Shown here in pieces: positions 1-4,915 of a stretch of 6,106 nucleotides of DNA (positions within the stretch are counted from its first letter, which is position 1; each line of letters starts with the position of its first letter). This stretch comes from an uncultured Atopobiaceae bacterium (GTDB lineage: Bacteria > Actinomycetota > Coriobacteriia > Coriobacteriales > Atopobiaceae), in the NCBI GenBank assembly GCA_900770865.1, contig CAAGLU010000183.1, positions 1 to 6,106 of the forward strand. The letters run 5' to 3'. The notes beneath the pieces were generated by a model that did no database searches, was not told the origin of the DNA, and worked only from the letters and a program-made list of their open reading frames with translations. Made by a program: the position numbers and the translations under genes.

Positions 1-368
1 GCCTCCTTCTTAGCCTCGGAGATAATCTCCTCAGCCTTGCGATTGGCGTCGACGAGCTTGTCCTCGTAGCTCTGTGCCTCAGCTGCCGCCTGCGCCTTGG
101 ACTTCTCGGCAGAGTCGAGATCGTCCTGGATCTTCTTCTGACGCTTCTCCATCGTCCCGAGAATCGAAGGCCAGGCAAGCTTGGCCATGATGAGCCAGAT
201 GATGAGGAATGCGATGAGCGCGGGGATGAACTCCGCGGGCTTTGGCAGAAGGAGGTCGGCGCCGCTGGGGCTGTCGGCGAGGGCGACGGTGGGCAGCGAG
301 AGGACCGTGCCCAGCATGAGACCGCCAACGGTCGCGATGCGCGCGCTCCCCTTCATGTTCCTGTTCAT
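1..368 (-). CDS. atpF: F0F1 ATP synthase subunit b, N-terminal part (runs off left edge)
   Basis: Subunit b forms the peripheral stalk joining the membrane F0 sector to the F1 head. The first 122 codons are present; the family is usually about 160-190 aa, so the C-terminal part lies beyond position 1. The protein starts MNRNMKGSARIATVGG and has a basic start, a hydrophobic stretch at residues 11-31 ending VALA-D (looks like a signal-peptidase I site), a short linker with LLLPKPAEF (39-47), a transmembrane helix at about 46-66, then a charged, Ala/Lys/Glu-rich coiled-coil arm from about 73 onward. The linker and membrane helix match actinobacterial b subunits. ATG at 368 is chosen because GGAGGG (373-378) lies 4 nt upstream; Met5 is a less likely alternative. 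The gene follows atpE after 43 nt, as expected in an atp operon. The extra N-terminal hydrophobic segment is the odd feature. Confidence 0.93.
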   Translation of the reverse strand, partial: MNRNMKGSARIATVGGLMLGTVLSLPTVALADSPSGADLLLPKPAEFIPALIAFLIIWLIMAKLAWPSILGTMEKRQKKIQDDLDSAEKSKAQAAAEAQSYEDKLVDANRKAEEIISEAKKE

Positions 369-411
369 ACGTCCCTCCAACTCAGCTTGTACGTCGTGTC
401 GTCCCATGAAA

Positions 412-606
412 CTAGGAGGCGATCAGCGTTACGACGAAGCCGATGAGGGCCAGTGCCTCGACGAATGCCGAGCCCAGGATAAAGACCGTGAACAGACGAC
501 CCTGGACCTCAGGCTGACGTGCCATCGACGTGGTTGCGCCGTAGGCAGCAAGGCCGATACCGATGCCGGCGCCAATAACACCGAGACCATAACCAATGAC
601 TCCCAC
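412..606 (-). CDS. atpE: F0F1 ATP synthase subunit c (proteolipid ring)
   Basis: Subunit c is a two-helix hairpin that oligomerises into the rotating ring and carries the translocated ion on a membrane carboxylate. The 64-aa product has the glycine-rich first helix (G12xG14xG16xG18), the polar loop ARQPE (29-33) that contacts F1, and the ion-binding Glu50 in helix 2 (SAFVEALALIG). Residues at the usual sodium-ligand positions are Ile17, Phe48 and Ala51 rather than Gln, Val and Ser/Thr, which suggests a proton ring. The start is the GTG at 604-606: a near-perfect AAAGGAGG (611-618) lies 4 nt upstream. An in-frame ATG at 690 would add 28 residues unlike any c subunit. It sits between atpB and atpF. 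The very strong ribosome site fits the high copy number of c relative to other subunits. Confidence 0.97.
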   Translation of the reverse strand: MGVIGYGLGVIGAGIGIGLAAYGATTSMARQPEVQGRLFTVFILGSAFVEALALIGFVVTLIAS

Positions 607-623
607 GATTCCTCCTTTGTCAC

Positions 624-641
624 TCGCCTGGACCCAGGCGA
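624..641 (-). promoter_or_regulatory. Stem-loop just upstream of the atpE ribosome binding site
   Basis: TCGCCTGG and CCAGGCGA form a perfect 8-bp inverted repeat around a 2-nt centre. As RNA this would fold with a small loop ending 5 nt before the AAAGGAGG of atpE. There is no U-tract, so it is not an intrinsic terminator. A role in mRNA processing, stability or atpE translation is an inference. Confidence 0.55.
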
Positions 642-663
642 ACTCTGACGTCGTGCTATGCAG

Positions 664-682
664 AAGCGGTCGTGTTCCGCTT
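664..682 (-). promoter_or_regulatory. Stem-loop just downstream of the atpB stop
   Basis: On the minus strand AAGCGG, a 7-nt loop and CCGCTT form a 6-bp stem starting 16 nt after the atpB stop codon. No T-run follows it, so termination is unlikely. Together with the stem at 624-641 it puts two hairpins in the 92-nt atpB-atpE gap, a layout compatible with differential mRNA stability. Function is not shown by the sequence. Confidence 0.4.
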
Positions 683-698
683 GTTGCCAAAGTGGTGT

Positions 699-1499
699 TT
701 ACTCGTCTTCCTCGACGAGCTGGATATAGACGGCCGAGAGGAGCGTGAAGACGTACGCCTGGATGACAGCGACCAGGATCTCGACCAGGTAGATGACGAT
801 GAGGATGAGCACCCAGAAGACCGAGGCAGCGGCACCGCCAAGCGCGGCAGCCGAGAAGCCCTGCAGCAGGGGCTCAAAGAAGAGCGAGGCCAGGATGGCA
901 AAGGTGCCCATGACCACGTGGCCAGCGAACATGTTGCAGAAGAGTCGGACGGCCAGAGTAATGAGGCGCAGGAACGTAGAGAAGAGCTCGATGATCCAGA
1001 CCATGATGGCCATGGGAAGGGGCAGGCCCTTGGGGGCGAAGCTCTTGAGATAGCCGAGGACGCCCATGCGCTTGATGCCCACGGCGATGAAGTAGATGAA
1101 CGAGACGAGGGCAAGTGCGGCGGTGACGCCAATGGTGCCGGTACCGGGGTGGCAACCAGGAATGATGCCCACGATGTTGTTGAAGAGGATGAAGAAGAAC
1201 AGCGCAGCAATGAAGGGGAAGTGCTTCTTCCACGTGTCGCCCAGGATGGACTTGCACATGTCATCGCGGGTGAACTCGACGAGGTACTCCATGCCGTTCA
1301 CAAAGAAGCCCTGCGGCACGAGGCTCTGCGCCTGCTTCTTCTTGAAGACGAACATCACAACGCAGAGAAGCGCGATGGCAACGAACATCCAGAAGATGTA
1401 CTGGGTGAGACCAAACGTGGTGTCTCCGACGATGGCATGGGTCATGAAGCCGTCGAGCAGCTCGTTCATCGCATCAGGCAGCTTGGAAAGCGCGTCCAC
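699..1499 (-). CDS. atpB: F0F1 ATP synthase subunit a
   Basis: Subunit a is the membrane stator that provides the half-channels for ions next to the c ring. The 266-aa product is strongly hydrophobic with several membrane helices (about 34-52, 94-115, 124-142, 163-180, 195-208, 227-255). The signature LAVRLFCNMFAGH contains Arg185, the equivalent of the essential E. coli Arg210, with Asn189 and His194. Glu171 and Gln247 (in VIQAYVFTLLS) occupy usual half-channel positions. It ends with an acidic tail (EEDE). The GTG at 1497-1499 (VDALSKLP) is chosen because an AGGAAGGA ribosome site lies about 6 nt upstream. A TTG 7 codons earlier (after GGAGG) is possible, while the in-frame ATG at 1670 would add 57 residues of non-family sequence. 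It is the first clear atp gene after a 422-nt gene-free stretch and is followed by atpE. Confidence 0.96.
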   Translation of the reverse strand: MDALSKLPDAMNELLDGFMTHAIVGDTTFGLTQYIFWMFVAIALLCVVMFVFKKKQAQSLVPQGFFVNGMEYLVEFTRDDMCKSILGDTWKKHFPFIAALFFFILFNNIVGIIPGCHPGTGTIGVTAALALVSFIYFIAVGIKRMGVLGYLKSFAPKGLPLPMAIMVWIIELFSTFLRLITLAVRLFCNMFAGHVVMGTFAILASLFFEPLLQGFSAAALGGAAASVFWVLILIVIYLVEILVAVIQAYVFTLLSAVYIQLVEEDE

Positions 1500-1582
1500 T
1501 ATTCGTCCTTCCTTCCACAATTCGCCTCCGCGTGACCGAGAGACAACCCGTAAGGATGCCCGTGGTTGCGCGCACGCGTTGT

Positions 1583-1588
1583 ATTCTA
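1583..1588 (-). promoter_or_regulatory. Candidate -10 element (TAGAAT) upstream of atpB
   Basis: TAGAAT on the minus strand matches 5 of 6 bases of the sigma-70 type -10 consensus and lies 83 nt before the atpB start. The matching -35 region (around 1606-1611, AATGGT) is poor, so the call rests on the -10 box and its position only. Confidence 0.3.
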
Positions 1589-1711
1589 CCCACTCTGCGC
1601 AGGGAACCATTCGCGGCTTCCCTGTACGGTAATGAGCAGAGGACTGCACCCGTGAGTGCCTGTTGCACACTCAGCATGGCGAAGATCCGGATGTCCAAAA
1701 AGCAATGAGGG

Positions 1712-1720
1712 ATGTTAGCA
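1712..1720 (-). promoter_or_regulatory. Candidate extended -10 element (TGCTAACAT)
   Basis: A TGn motif precedes TAACAT (4 of 6 bases of the -10 consensus) on the minus strand. TTGATT is upstream but at 20 nt, a poor spacing. It lies just downstream of the palindromes at 1758-1796, so a regulator bound there could act on it. Weak candidate. Confidence 0.22.
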
Positions 1721-1757
1721 CTTTGGAGATGCGCAGGAATCAAGTTCGGGCACATTT

Positions 1758-1772
1758 TTGAACAAGGTTCAA
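1758..1772. promoter_or_regulatory. Perfect palindrome TTGAAC-N3-GTTCAA, operator-like
   Basis: Six-base arms are separated by 3 nt in an AT-rich patch about 260 nt upstream of atpB. Either strand would give only a weak RNA stem, and on the minus strand it is followed by As rather than Ts, so a protein-binding operator is likelier than a terminator. The cognate regulator cannot be named from the sequence. Confidence 0.4.
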
Positions 1773-1780
1773 TAAACAAC

Positions 1781-1796
1781 ACACATGGCCATGCGT
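1781..1796. promoter_or_regulatory. Imperfect 16-bp palindrome centred on CATGGCCATG
   Basis: The 10-bp core CATGGCCATG is perfectly palindromic and extends to 16 bp with a single mismatched pair. Its centre is about 23-24 bp from that of the palindrome at 1758-1772, roughly two helical turns, so the two could lie on the same DNA face. It may be a second operator or chance. Confidence 0.28.
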
Positions 1797-1921
1797 AGCT
1801 GGGGAAATGTCTGATGCATCCACTGGCCCGCGCCCGCTTGGCATAGTTGCAGCATCATCAAATTCGCATTGACAACACAATTGGCGCCCGCGTTTTCTCG
1901 CCGAGGTCGCGCGCATGACTC

Positions 1922-2200
1922 CTACCCCCGGGGCGCCCGCCGCCACGCAACCAATCCCGCGATGGTCGTAACGACCAGAAAAGAGATCGCAGCGGCAACA
2001 CCAAACGGTAGGGTTGCCGTGGCATCCGCAACATGAACGGCAAGGGTAGCCAGCTGGACCCCAAAGAACGACGCCAAGATGCTGCCAAGCCCCGCCGCCA
2101 TGGAGGACCTGTTCTTGCTCGCCGCCTGATGGAGCACAAAAAGGACAGGCGTGGCAGCGAGAAGCCCCACTGCCACGCCCAGAATGACCGAAGCGGTCAT
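1922..2200 (-). CDS. Small three-helix membrane protein in the atpI position
   Basis: The 92-aa product is almost entirely hydrophobic, with likely membrane helices at about 4-24, 36-58 and 64-86, a short basic loop (KNR, 29-31) between helices 1 and 2, and a basic end (WRRAPRG) suggesting a cytoplasmic C-terminus. No catalytic motif is visible. In many bacteria a small membrane protein, AtpI (often about 100-130 aa), precedes atpB and helps assemble the c ring or bind ions. This gene has the same place and character but is shorter, so AtpI-like is inferred from position only. The ATG at 2198-2200 begins 1 nt after the upp stop, with no clear ribosome site of its own, which suggests translational coupling to upp. 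An in-frame ATG at 2314 would lie inside upp in another frame and is rejected. A 422-nt gap separates it from atpB. Confidence 0.72.
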   Translation of the reverse strand: MTASVILGVAVGLLAATPVLFVLHQAASKNRSSMAAGLGSILASFFGVQLATLAVHVADATATLPFGVAAAISFLVVTTIAGLVAWRRAPRG

Positions 2201-2201
2201 G

Positions 2202-2846
2202 CTACTTGGTGCCGTAAATGCGGTCGCCGGCATCGCCCAGGCCAGGCAGGATGTAGGCGTTCTCGTTGAGACACCTGTCGACGGAGCACGTGAAGAGGCG
2301 AACCTCGGGATCATAATCGAGAACGGCCTTGACGCCCTCGGGGCAGGAGACGATGGTGAGGCAGCGAATGTCCTTCACGCCCGCCTCCCGCAGGAATTGG
2401 ATGGCTGCGGTGAGCGAGCCGCCCGTGGCGAGCATGGGGTCTACAACAAGGCAGGTGCGGTTCTCGACATCGGGCGGGAACTTGCAGTAGTACTGGTGCG
2501 GGATGTGGGTCTCGGGGTCACGATACATGCCCACATGTCCCACGCGCGCGGAGGGAACGAGCGTGAGGATGCCGTCGACCATGCCCAGGCCAGCGCGCAG
2601 GATGGGGATGATCGCGACCTTCTTGCCAGAGATGCGCTTGCAGGTGGTCTTCTCGAGCGGGGTCTCCACCTCGACGTCCTCGAGCGGGAAGTCGCGCATG
2701 GCCTCGTAGCCCTCGAAGATGGCAAGCTCGGTGACAAGCTCGCGGAACTGCTTGGTGCCCGTGTTCTTGTCCCTTAGGATGCTCAGCTTGTGCTGAACGA
2801 GGGGGTGGTCGACAACCGTGAGCCGGCTCTCGTCGTAATCTGCCAT
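2202..2846 (-). CDS. upp: Uracil phosphoribosyltransferase
   Basis: Upp is a cytoplasmic enzyme that joins uracil and PRPP to make UMP in pyrimidine salvage. The 214-aa length is normal for the family. Visible motifs are the core IIPILRAGLGMVDG (79-92), the YRDPET loop (108-113), the PRPP-binding loop CLVVDPMLATGGS (132-144) and the C-terminal uracil-binding segment LPGLGDAGDRIYGTK (200-214). All key residues appear intact. ATG at 2844-2846 is chosen because it gives the usual N-terminus and has AAGGGA (2852-2857) about 5 nt upstream. The in-frame ATG at 2894 would start inside the palindrome and is unlikely. The gene follows glyA after 128 nt filled by two large palindromes, so it may have its own transcript. 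The next gene begins 1 nt after its stop. Confidence 0.97.
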   Translation of the reverse strand: MADYDESRLTVVDHPLVQHKLSILRDKNTGTKQFRELVTELAIFEGYEAMRDFPLEDVEVETPLEKTTCKRISGKKVAIIPILRAGLGMVDGILTLVPSARVGHVGMYRDPETHIPHQYYCKFPPDVENRTCLVVDPMLATGGSLTAAIQFLREAGVKDIRCLTIVSCPEGVKAVLDYDPEVRLFTCSVDRCLNENAYILPGLGDAGDRIYGTK

Positions 2847-2864
2847 GTGCGTCCCTTCTCGTAA

Positions 2865-2893
2865 TGAGACAAAGGGACAGTCCCTTTGTCTCA
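2865..2893. repeat. 29-bp perfect palindrome, copy 1, in the upp leader
   Basis: Arms TGAGACAAAGGGAC and GTCCCTTTGTCTCA (14 nt each) flank one central base, A on the plus strand. It ends 18 nt before the upp start codon. Its 29-bp core is the exact reverse complement of the core at 2939-2967 (the central base is swapped). No T-run follows on either strand. In RNA it would give a very stable stem in the 5' leader of upp. It looks like a dispersed REP/MITE-type palindromic repeat, which is an inference from having two copies here. Confidence 0.85.
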
Positions 2894-2926
2894 CAAACTT
2901 CCCCGCAAGACCTTAGCACTTGGAGG

Positions 2927-2933
2927 TGAGACA
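2927..2933 (+). repeat. Partial extra copy of the palindrome edge (TGAGACA)
   Basis: TGAGACA recurs 12 nt before the same string at the edge of copy 2 (2939-2945). It could be a remnant of an older copy or a duplication made when the element inserted. Seven bases alone may be chance. Confidence 0.3.
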
Positions 2934-2935
2934 GA

Positions 2936-2970
2936 GAATGAGACAAAGGGACTGTCCCTTTGTCTCATTC
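2936..2970. repeat. 35-bp perfect palindrome, copy 2, just after glyA
   Basis: Arms of 17 nt (GAATGAGACAAAGGGAC and its reverse complement) flank one central base, T on the plus strand. It begins 4 nt after the glyA stop codon. It shares the 29-bp core with the copy at 2865-2893 and is 6 bp longer. A stable stem here could protect the 3' end of the glyA mRNA or pause polymerase, but the sequence after it on the minus strand (TCTGTCTC) is a poor U-tract, so a classical terminator is not supported. Confidence 0.85.
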
Positions 2971-2974
2971 CTCG

Positions 2975-4228
2975 CTAGAGCTCCGGGTAGAGGGGGTGCG
3001 CCTGCAGGAGTTCCTTGACCTCGCCAGCAACGCGCTCCTGGACGTTCTCATCACTGAGGTTGGTCACGACGTCGCCGATGAGCTCACCGATGCGCTCGCA
3101 CTCCGCCTCGTCAAACCCGCGCGTGGTGGCCGCCGCGGATCCAACGCGGATGCCGCTTGTGACAAAGGGAGAGCGCTGCTCGCCAGGGATGGTGTTCTTG
3201 TTGACCGTGATGCCCACGGCGTCGAGGGCGGTCTCGGCGTCGCGGCCGGTGACGTCGCCGGCGGGCGTGAGGTCAACGAGCAGCAGGTGGTTGTCGGTTC
3301 CACCCGTCACGAGCCTCAGGCCGCGGGACTCCATGCCACGGCCAAGTGCCTTGGCGTTGGCGAGAATGGCGTCGGTGTAGGCGGCGAACTCGGGACGCAG
3401 CGCTTCGCCAAAGGCAACGGCCTTGCCGGCGATGACGTGCTCGAGCGGGCCGCCCTGCGTGCCCGGGAAGACCGAGGAGTTAATCTTCTTGGAGATGGCC
3501 GGATCGTTGCAGAGGATGATGCCACCGCGGGGCCCGCGCAGGGTCTTGTGCGTGGTGGAGGTCACCACGTCGGCGTAAGGCACCGGCGAGGGGTGACGAC
3601 CGGTTGCAACAAGGCCGGCGATGTGGGCCATGTCCACCATGAGGGCAGCACCGTTGTCGTGGGCAATCTGGGCGAAGCGCTCGAAGTCGATGATGCGCGG
3701 GTAGGCGGAGGCACCGGCGATGATGAGCTTGGGTTGGTACTTCTCGGCCTTTGCCGCCACGTCATCGAAGTCGATGCGCTCGGTCTGGGGGTCAAGGCCG
3801 TAAGAGACCACGTTGTAGAGCTTGCCCGAGAAGTTCGCGGGCGAACCGTGCGTGAGGTGGCCGCCGTTGTCAAGGGCCATGCCCATGATGGTGTCGCCGG
3901 GCTTCGCGAAGACTGCCTCTGCGGCGTAGTTGGCCTGGGCGCCAGAGTGAGGCTGGACGTTGGCGTAGGCAGCGCCAAAGAGCTTCTTCACGCGGTCACG
4001 CGCGAGGTTCTCGACCTCGTCGACGGCCCAGCAGCCGCCGTAGTAGCGGTGGCCCGGAAGGCCCTCGGCGTACTTGTTGGTAAGCGGGGACCCCACGGCC
4101 TCCATCACGGAGAGCGAAACGAAGTTCTCGGATGCGATGAGCTCAATGGAGTTGCGCTCTCGCGTGAGCTCGTCGCCAATGGCGGACGCTAGCTCGGGGT
4201 CGGTGGCGCTCAGGTGCTCGAGATACAT
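2975..4228 (-). CDS. glyA: Serine hydroxymethyltransferase
   Basis: GlyA is a cytoplasmic PLP enzyme that converts serine and tetrahydrofolate to glycine and 5,10-methylene-THF, the main source of one-carbon units. The 417-aa length is standard. Key features are IASENF (31-36), the KYAEGLPGHRYYGG block (52-65) with catalytic Glu55 and Tyr53/Tyr63, the NGGHLTHG segment with His124, Asp199 (MVDMAH) that contacts the PLP ring, the PLP lysine Lys228 in TSTTHKTLRGPRGG (223-236), and the substrate-carboxylate Arg361 in SGIRVG. All expected residues are present. ATG at 4226-4228 has GAAGGAG about 6 nt upstream. It follows rpiB after 66 nt with no riboswitch-like structure seen. Its stop is followed at once by the 35-bp palindrome. 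Confidence 0.98.
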   Translation of the reverse strand: MYLEHLSATDPELASAIGDELTRERNSIELIASENFVSLSVMEAVGSPLTNKYAEGLPGHRYYGGCWAVDEVENLARDRVKKLFGAAYANVQPHSGAQANYAAEAVFAKPGDTIMGMALDNGGHLTHGSPANFSGKLYNVVSYGLDPQTERIDFDDVAAKAEKYQPKLIIAGASAYPRIIDFERFAQIAHDNGAALMVDMAHIAGLVATGRHPSPVPYADVVTSTTHKTLRGPRGGIILCNDPAISKKINSSVFPGTQGGPLEHVIAGKAVAFGEALRPEFAAYTDAILANAKALGRGMESRGLRLVTGGTDNHLLLVDLTPAGDVTGRDAETALDAVGITVNKNTIPGEQRSPFVTSGIRVGSAAATTRGFDEAECERIGELIGDVVTNLSDENVQERVAGEVKELLQAHPLYPEL

Positions 4229-4294
4229 GGCTTTCTCCTTCTTGGGCCGGATGGCTTACGGTGACGGGTGGATGACGTTTCTACATGCGTGGGT

Positions 4295-4768
4295 CTACAG
4301 GCCAAACTCCTCGGGAACGCCCGTAAACGACGGGTCGTCCTCGCGCATGATTTTCTCGACGCGGGCAGCATGGCGCCCACCGGCGAACTCCGTGGTGAGG
4401 AAGGTGTCGACGATCCGCTCGTTTGTATCCAGCGAAACAAAGCGGCCGGAGAGGCCGATAACGTTGGCGTTGTTGTGCTCGCGCGCAAGCTGGGCAAACT
4501 GGACCGTCTGGACGGGCGTTGCGCGGATGCCGGGAACCTTGTCGGCGGTCATCGAGATGCCAAGGCCGGTACCGCAAATCACAACCCCGCGGTCTGCCTT
4601 ACCCGATGCCACGTAGCGGCCAACCTTGTCGCCAAAGTCTGGGTAGTCGCAGCGCTCACCCGACCCTGGCCCAAGGTCAACGACGTCATAGCCCTCCTCA
4701 CGGAGGTGCTTGACGATGGGGCCCTTCTGGTCGAATCCGGCATGGTCCGAGGCAATGGCAACGCGCAT
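4295..4768 (-). CDS. rpiB: Ribose-5-phosphate isomerase B
   Basis: RpiB interconverts ribose-5-phosphate and ribulose-5-phosphate in the non-oxidative pentose phosphate pathway and so supplies the precursor of PRPP. The 157-aa length fits the RpiB/LacAB family. Visible motifs: ASDHAGF (6-12), DYPDFG (41-46), CGTGLG (65-70) with the catalytic Cys65 position, DKVPGIRA (76-83, where many members have NKV), REHNNANVIGLSGR (96-109) with His98, and GGRHAARVEKI (130-140) with phosphate-binding arginines. ATG at 4766-4768 gives the canonical MRVAIASDHAG start and has AGAGGA about 6 nt upstream; the ATG at 4852 would add 28 non-family residues. It lies 147 nt after tsaC and 66 nt before glyA, in line with co-transcription. 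PRPP made from its product is the Upp co-substrate, a loose functional link. Confidence 0.96.
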   Translation of the reverse strand: MRVAIASDHAGFDQKGPIVKHLREEGYDVVDLGPGSGERCDYPDFGDKVGRYVASGKADRGVVICGTGLGISMTADKVPGIRATPVQTVQFAQLAREHNNANVIGLSGRFVSLDTNERIVDTFLTTEFAGGRHAARVEKIMREDDPSFTGVPEEFGL

Positions 4769-4791
4769 GTGGGTTCCTCTCTCCTCTGGGC

Positions 4792-4812
4792 AGGCGCCAG
4801 CATGCAGCGCCT
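4792..4812 (-). promoter_or_regulatory. Small stem-loop upstream of the rpiB ribosome site
   Basis: AGGCGC and GCGCCT (6 bp) enclose 9 nt within the 147-nt tsaC-rpiB gap, and a GGCC-rich palindromic patch lies nearby (4837-4850). No T-run follows. In such GC-rich DNA short stems arise easily, so significance is doubtful. Confidence 0.22.
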
Positions 4813-4915
4813 TGTCATGAGGATAGCGCGCGAGAAGGCCGCGGCCGGCCACCTTTCGCTCGCGTGAAACACGCCTGTGCGGAACGGCAATCTTCCGGAC
4901 CGATGGCGAGAGGAA

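Larger units (their letters stand above)
1500..1921 (-). promoter_or_regulatory. 422-nt gene-free stretch upstream of atpB; likely atp operon control region
   Basis: No convincing coding sequence was found here on either strand: the open frames have no recognisable domains and no good ribosome sites. The middle (about 1690-1880) is more AT-rich than the flanking genes. It holds two adjacent palindromes (1758-1772 and 1781-1796), a small imperfect stem near 1655-1675, and two weak promoter-like hexamers. It is the natural place for the atp operon promoter and leader, but no single promoter is clear. No T-run-backed terminator is visible after the small membrane protein gene that ends at 1922. 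Confidence 0.5.

Noticed and set aside
672..1535. 287-codon open frame on the plus strand opposite atpB
   Set aside because: It is antisense to atpB, with Glu/Asp/His-rich low-complexity sequence expected from the complement of hydrophobic codons.
1500..1670. Longer atpB start at the upstream ATG (323 aa)
   Set aside because: The extra 57 residues are Arg/Ser-rich and unlike subunit a; the GTG at 1499 has the better ribosome site.
1474..1782. 102-codon minus-strand frame in the gene-free stretch before atpB
   Set aside because: It overlaps the atpB start in another frame, has no ribosome site, no family resemblance and irregular composition.
2151..2777. 208-codon open frame on the plus strand opposite upp
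   Set aside because: It is a shadow of upp, without any recognisable domain.
2865..2970. Two palindromes read as the start of a CRISPR array
   Set aside because: There are only two copies, in opposite orientation, each fully palindromic, with a single 42-45 nt interval and no further repeats or cas genes in the window.
2936..2970. 35-bp palindrome as a standard glyA terminator
   Set aside because: The stem is strong but no T-run follows on the minus strand; it is kept as a repeat with possible 3'-end effects.
2960..4192. 410-codon open frame on the plus strand opposite glyA
   Set aside because: It is antisense to an intact, clearly recognised glyA; its length comes from the high GC content, and its Gly/Val/Arg-rich product resembles no family.
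4229..4294. Glycine or THF riboswitch upstream of glyA
   Set aside because: The 66-nt gap is too short and shows no conserved riboswitch core.
4769..4852. Longer rpiB start at the upstream ATG (185 aa)
   Set aside because: The added residues do not look like RpiB, and the internal ATG has a good ribosome site and the canonical MRVAIASDHAG start.
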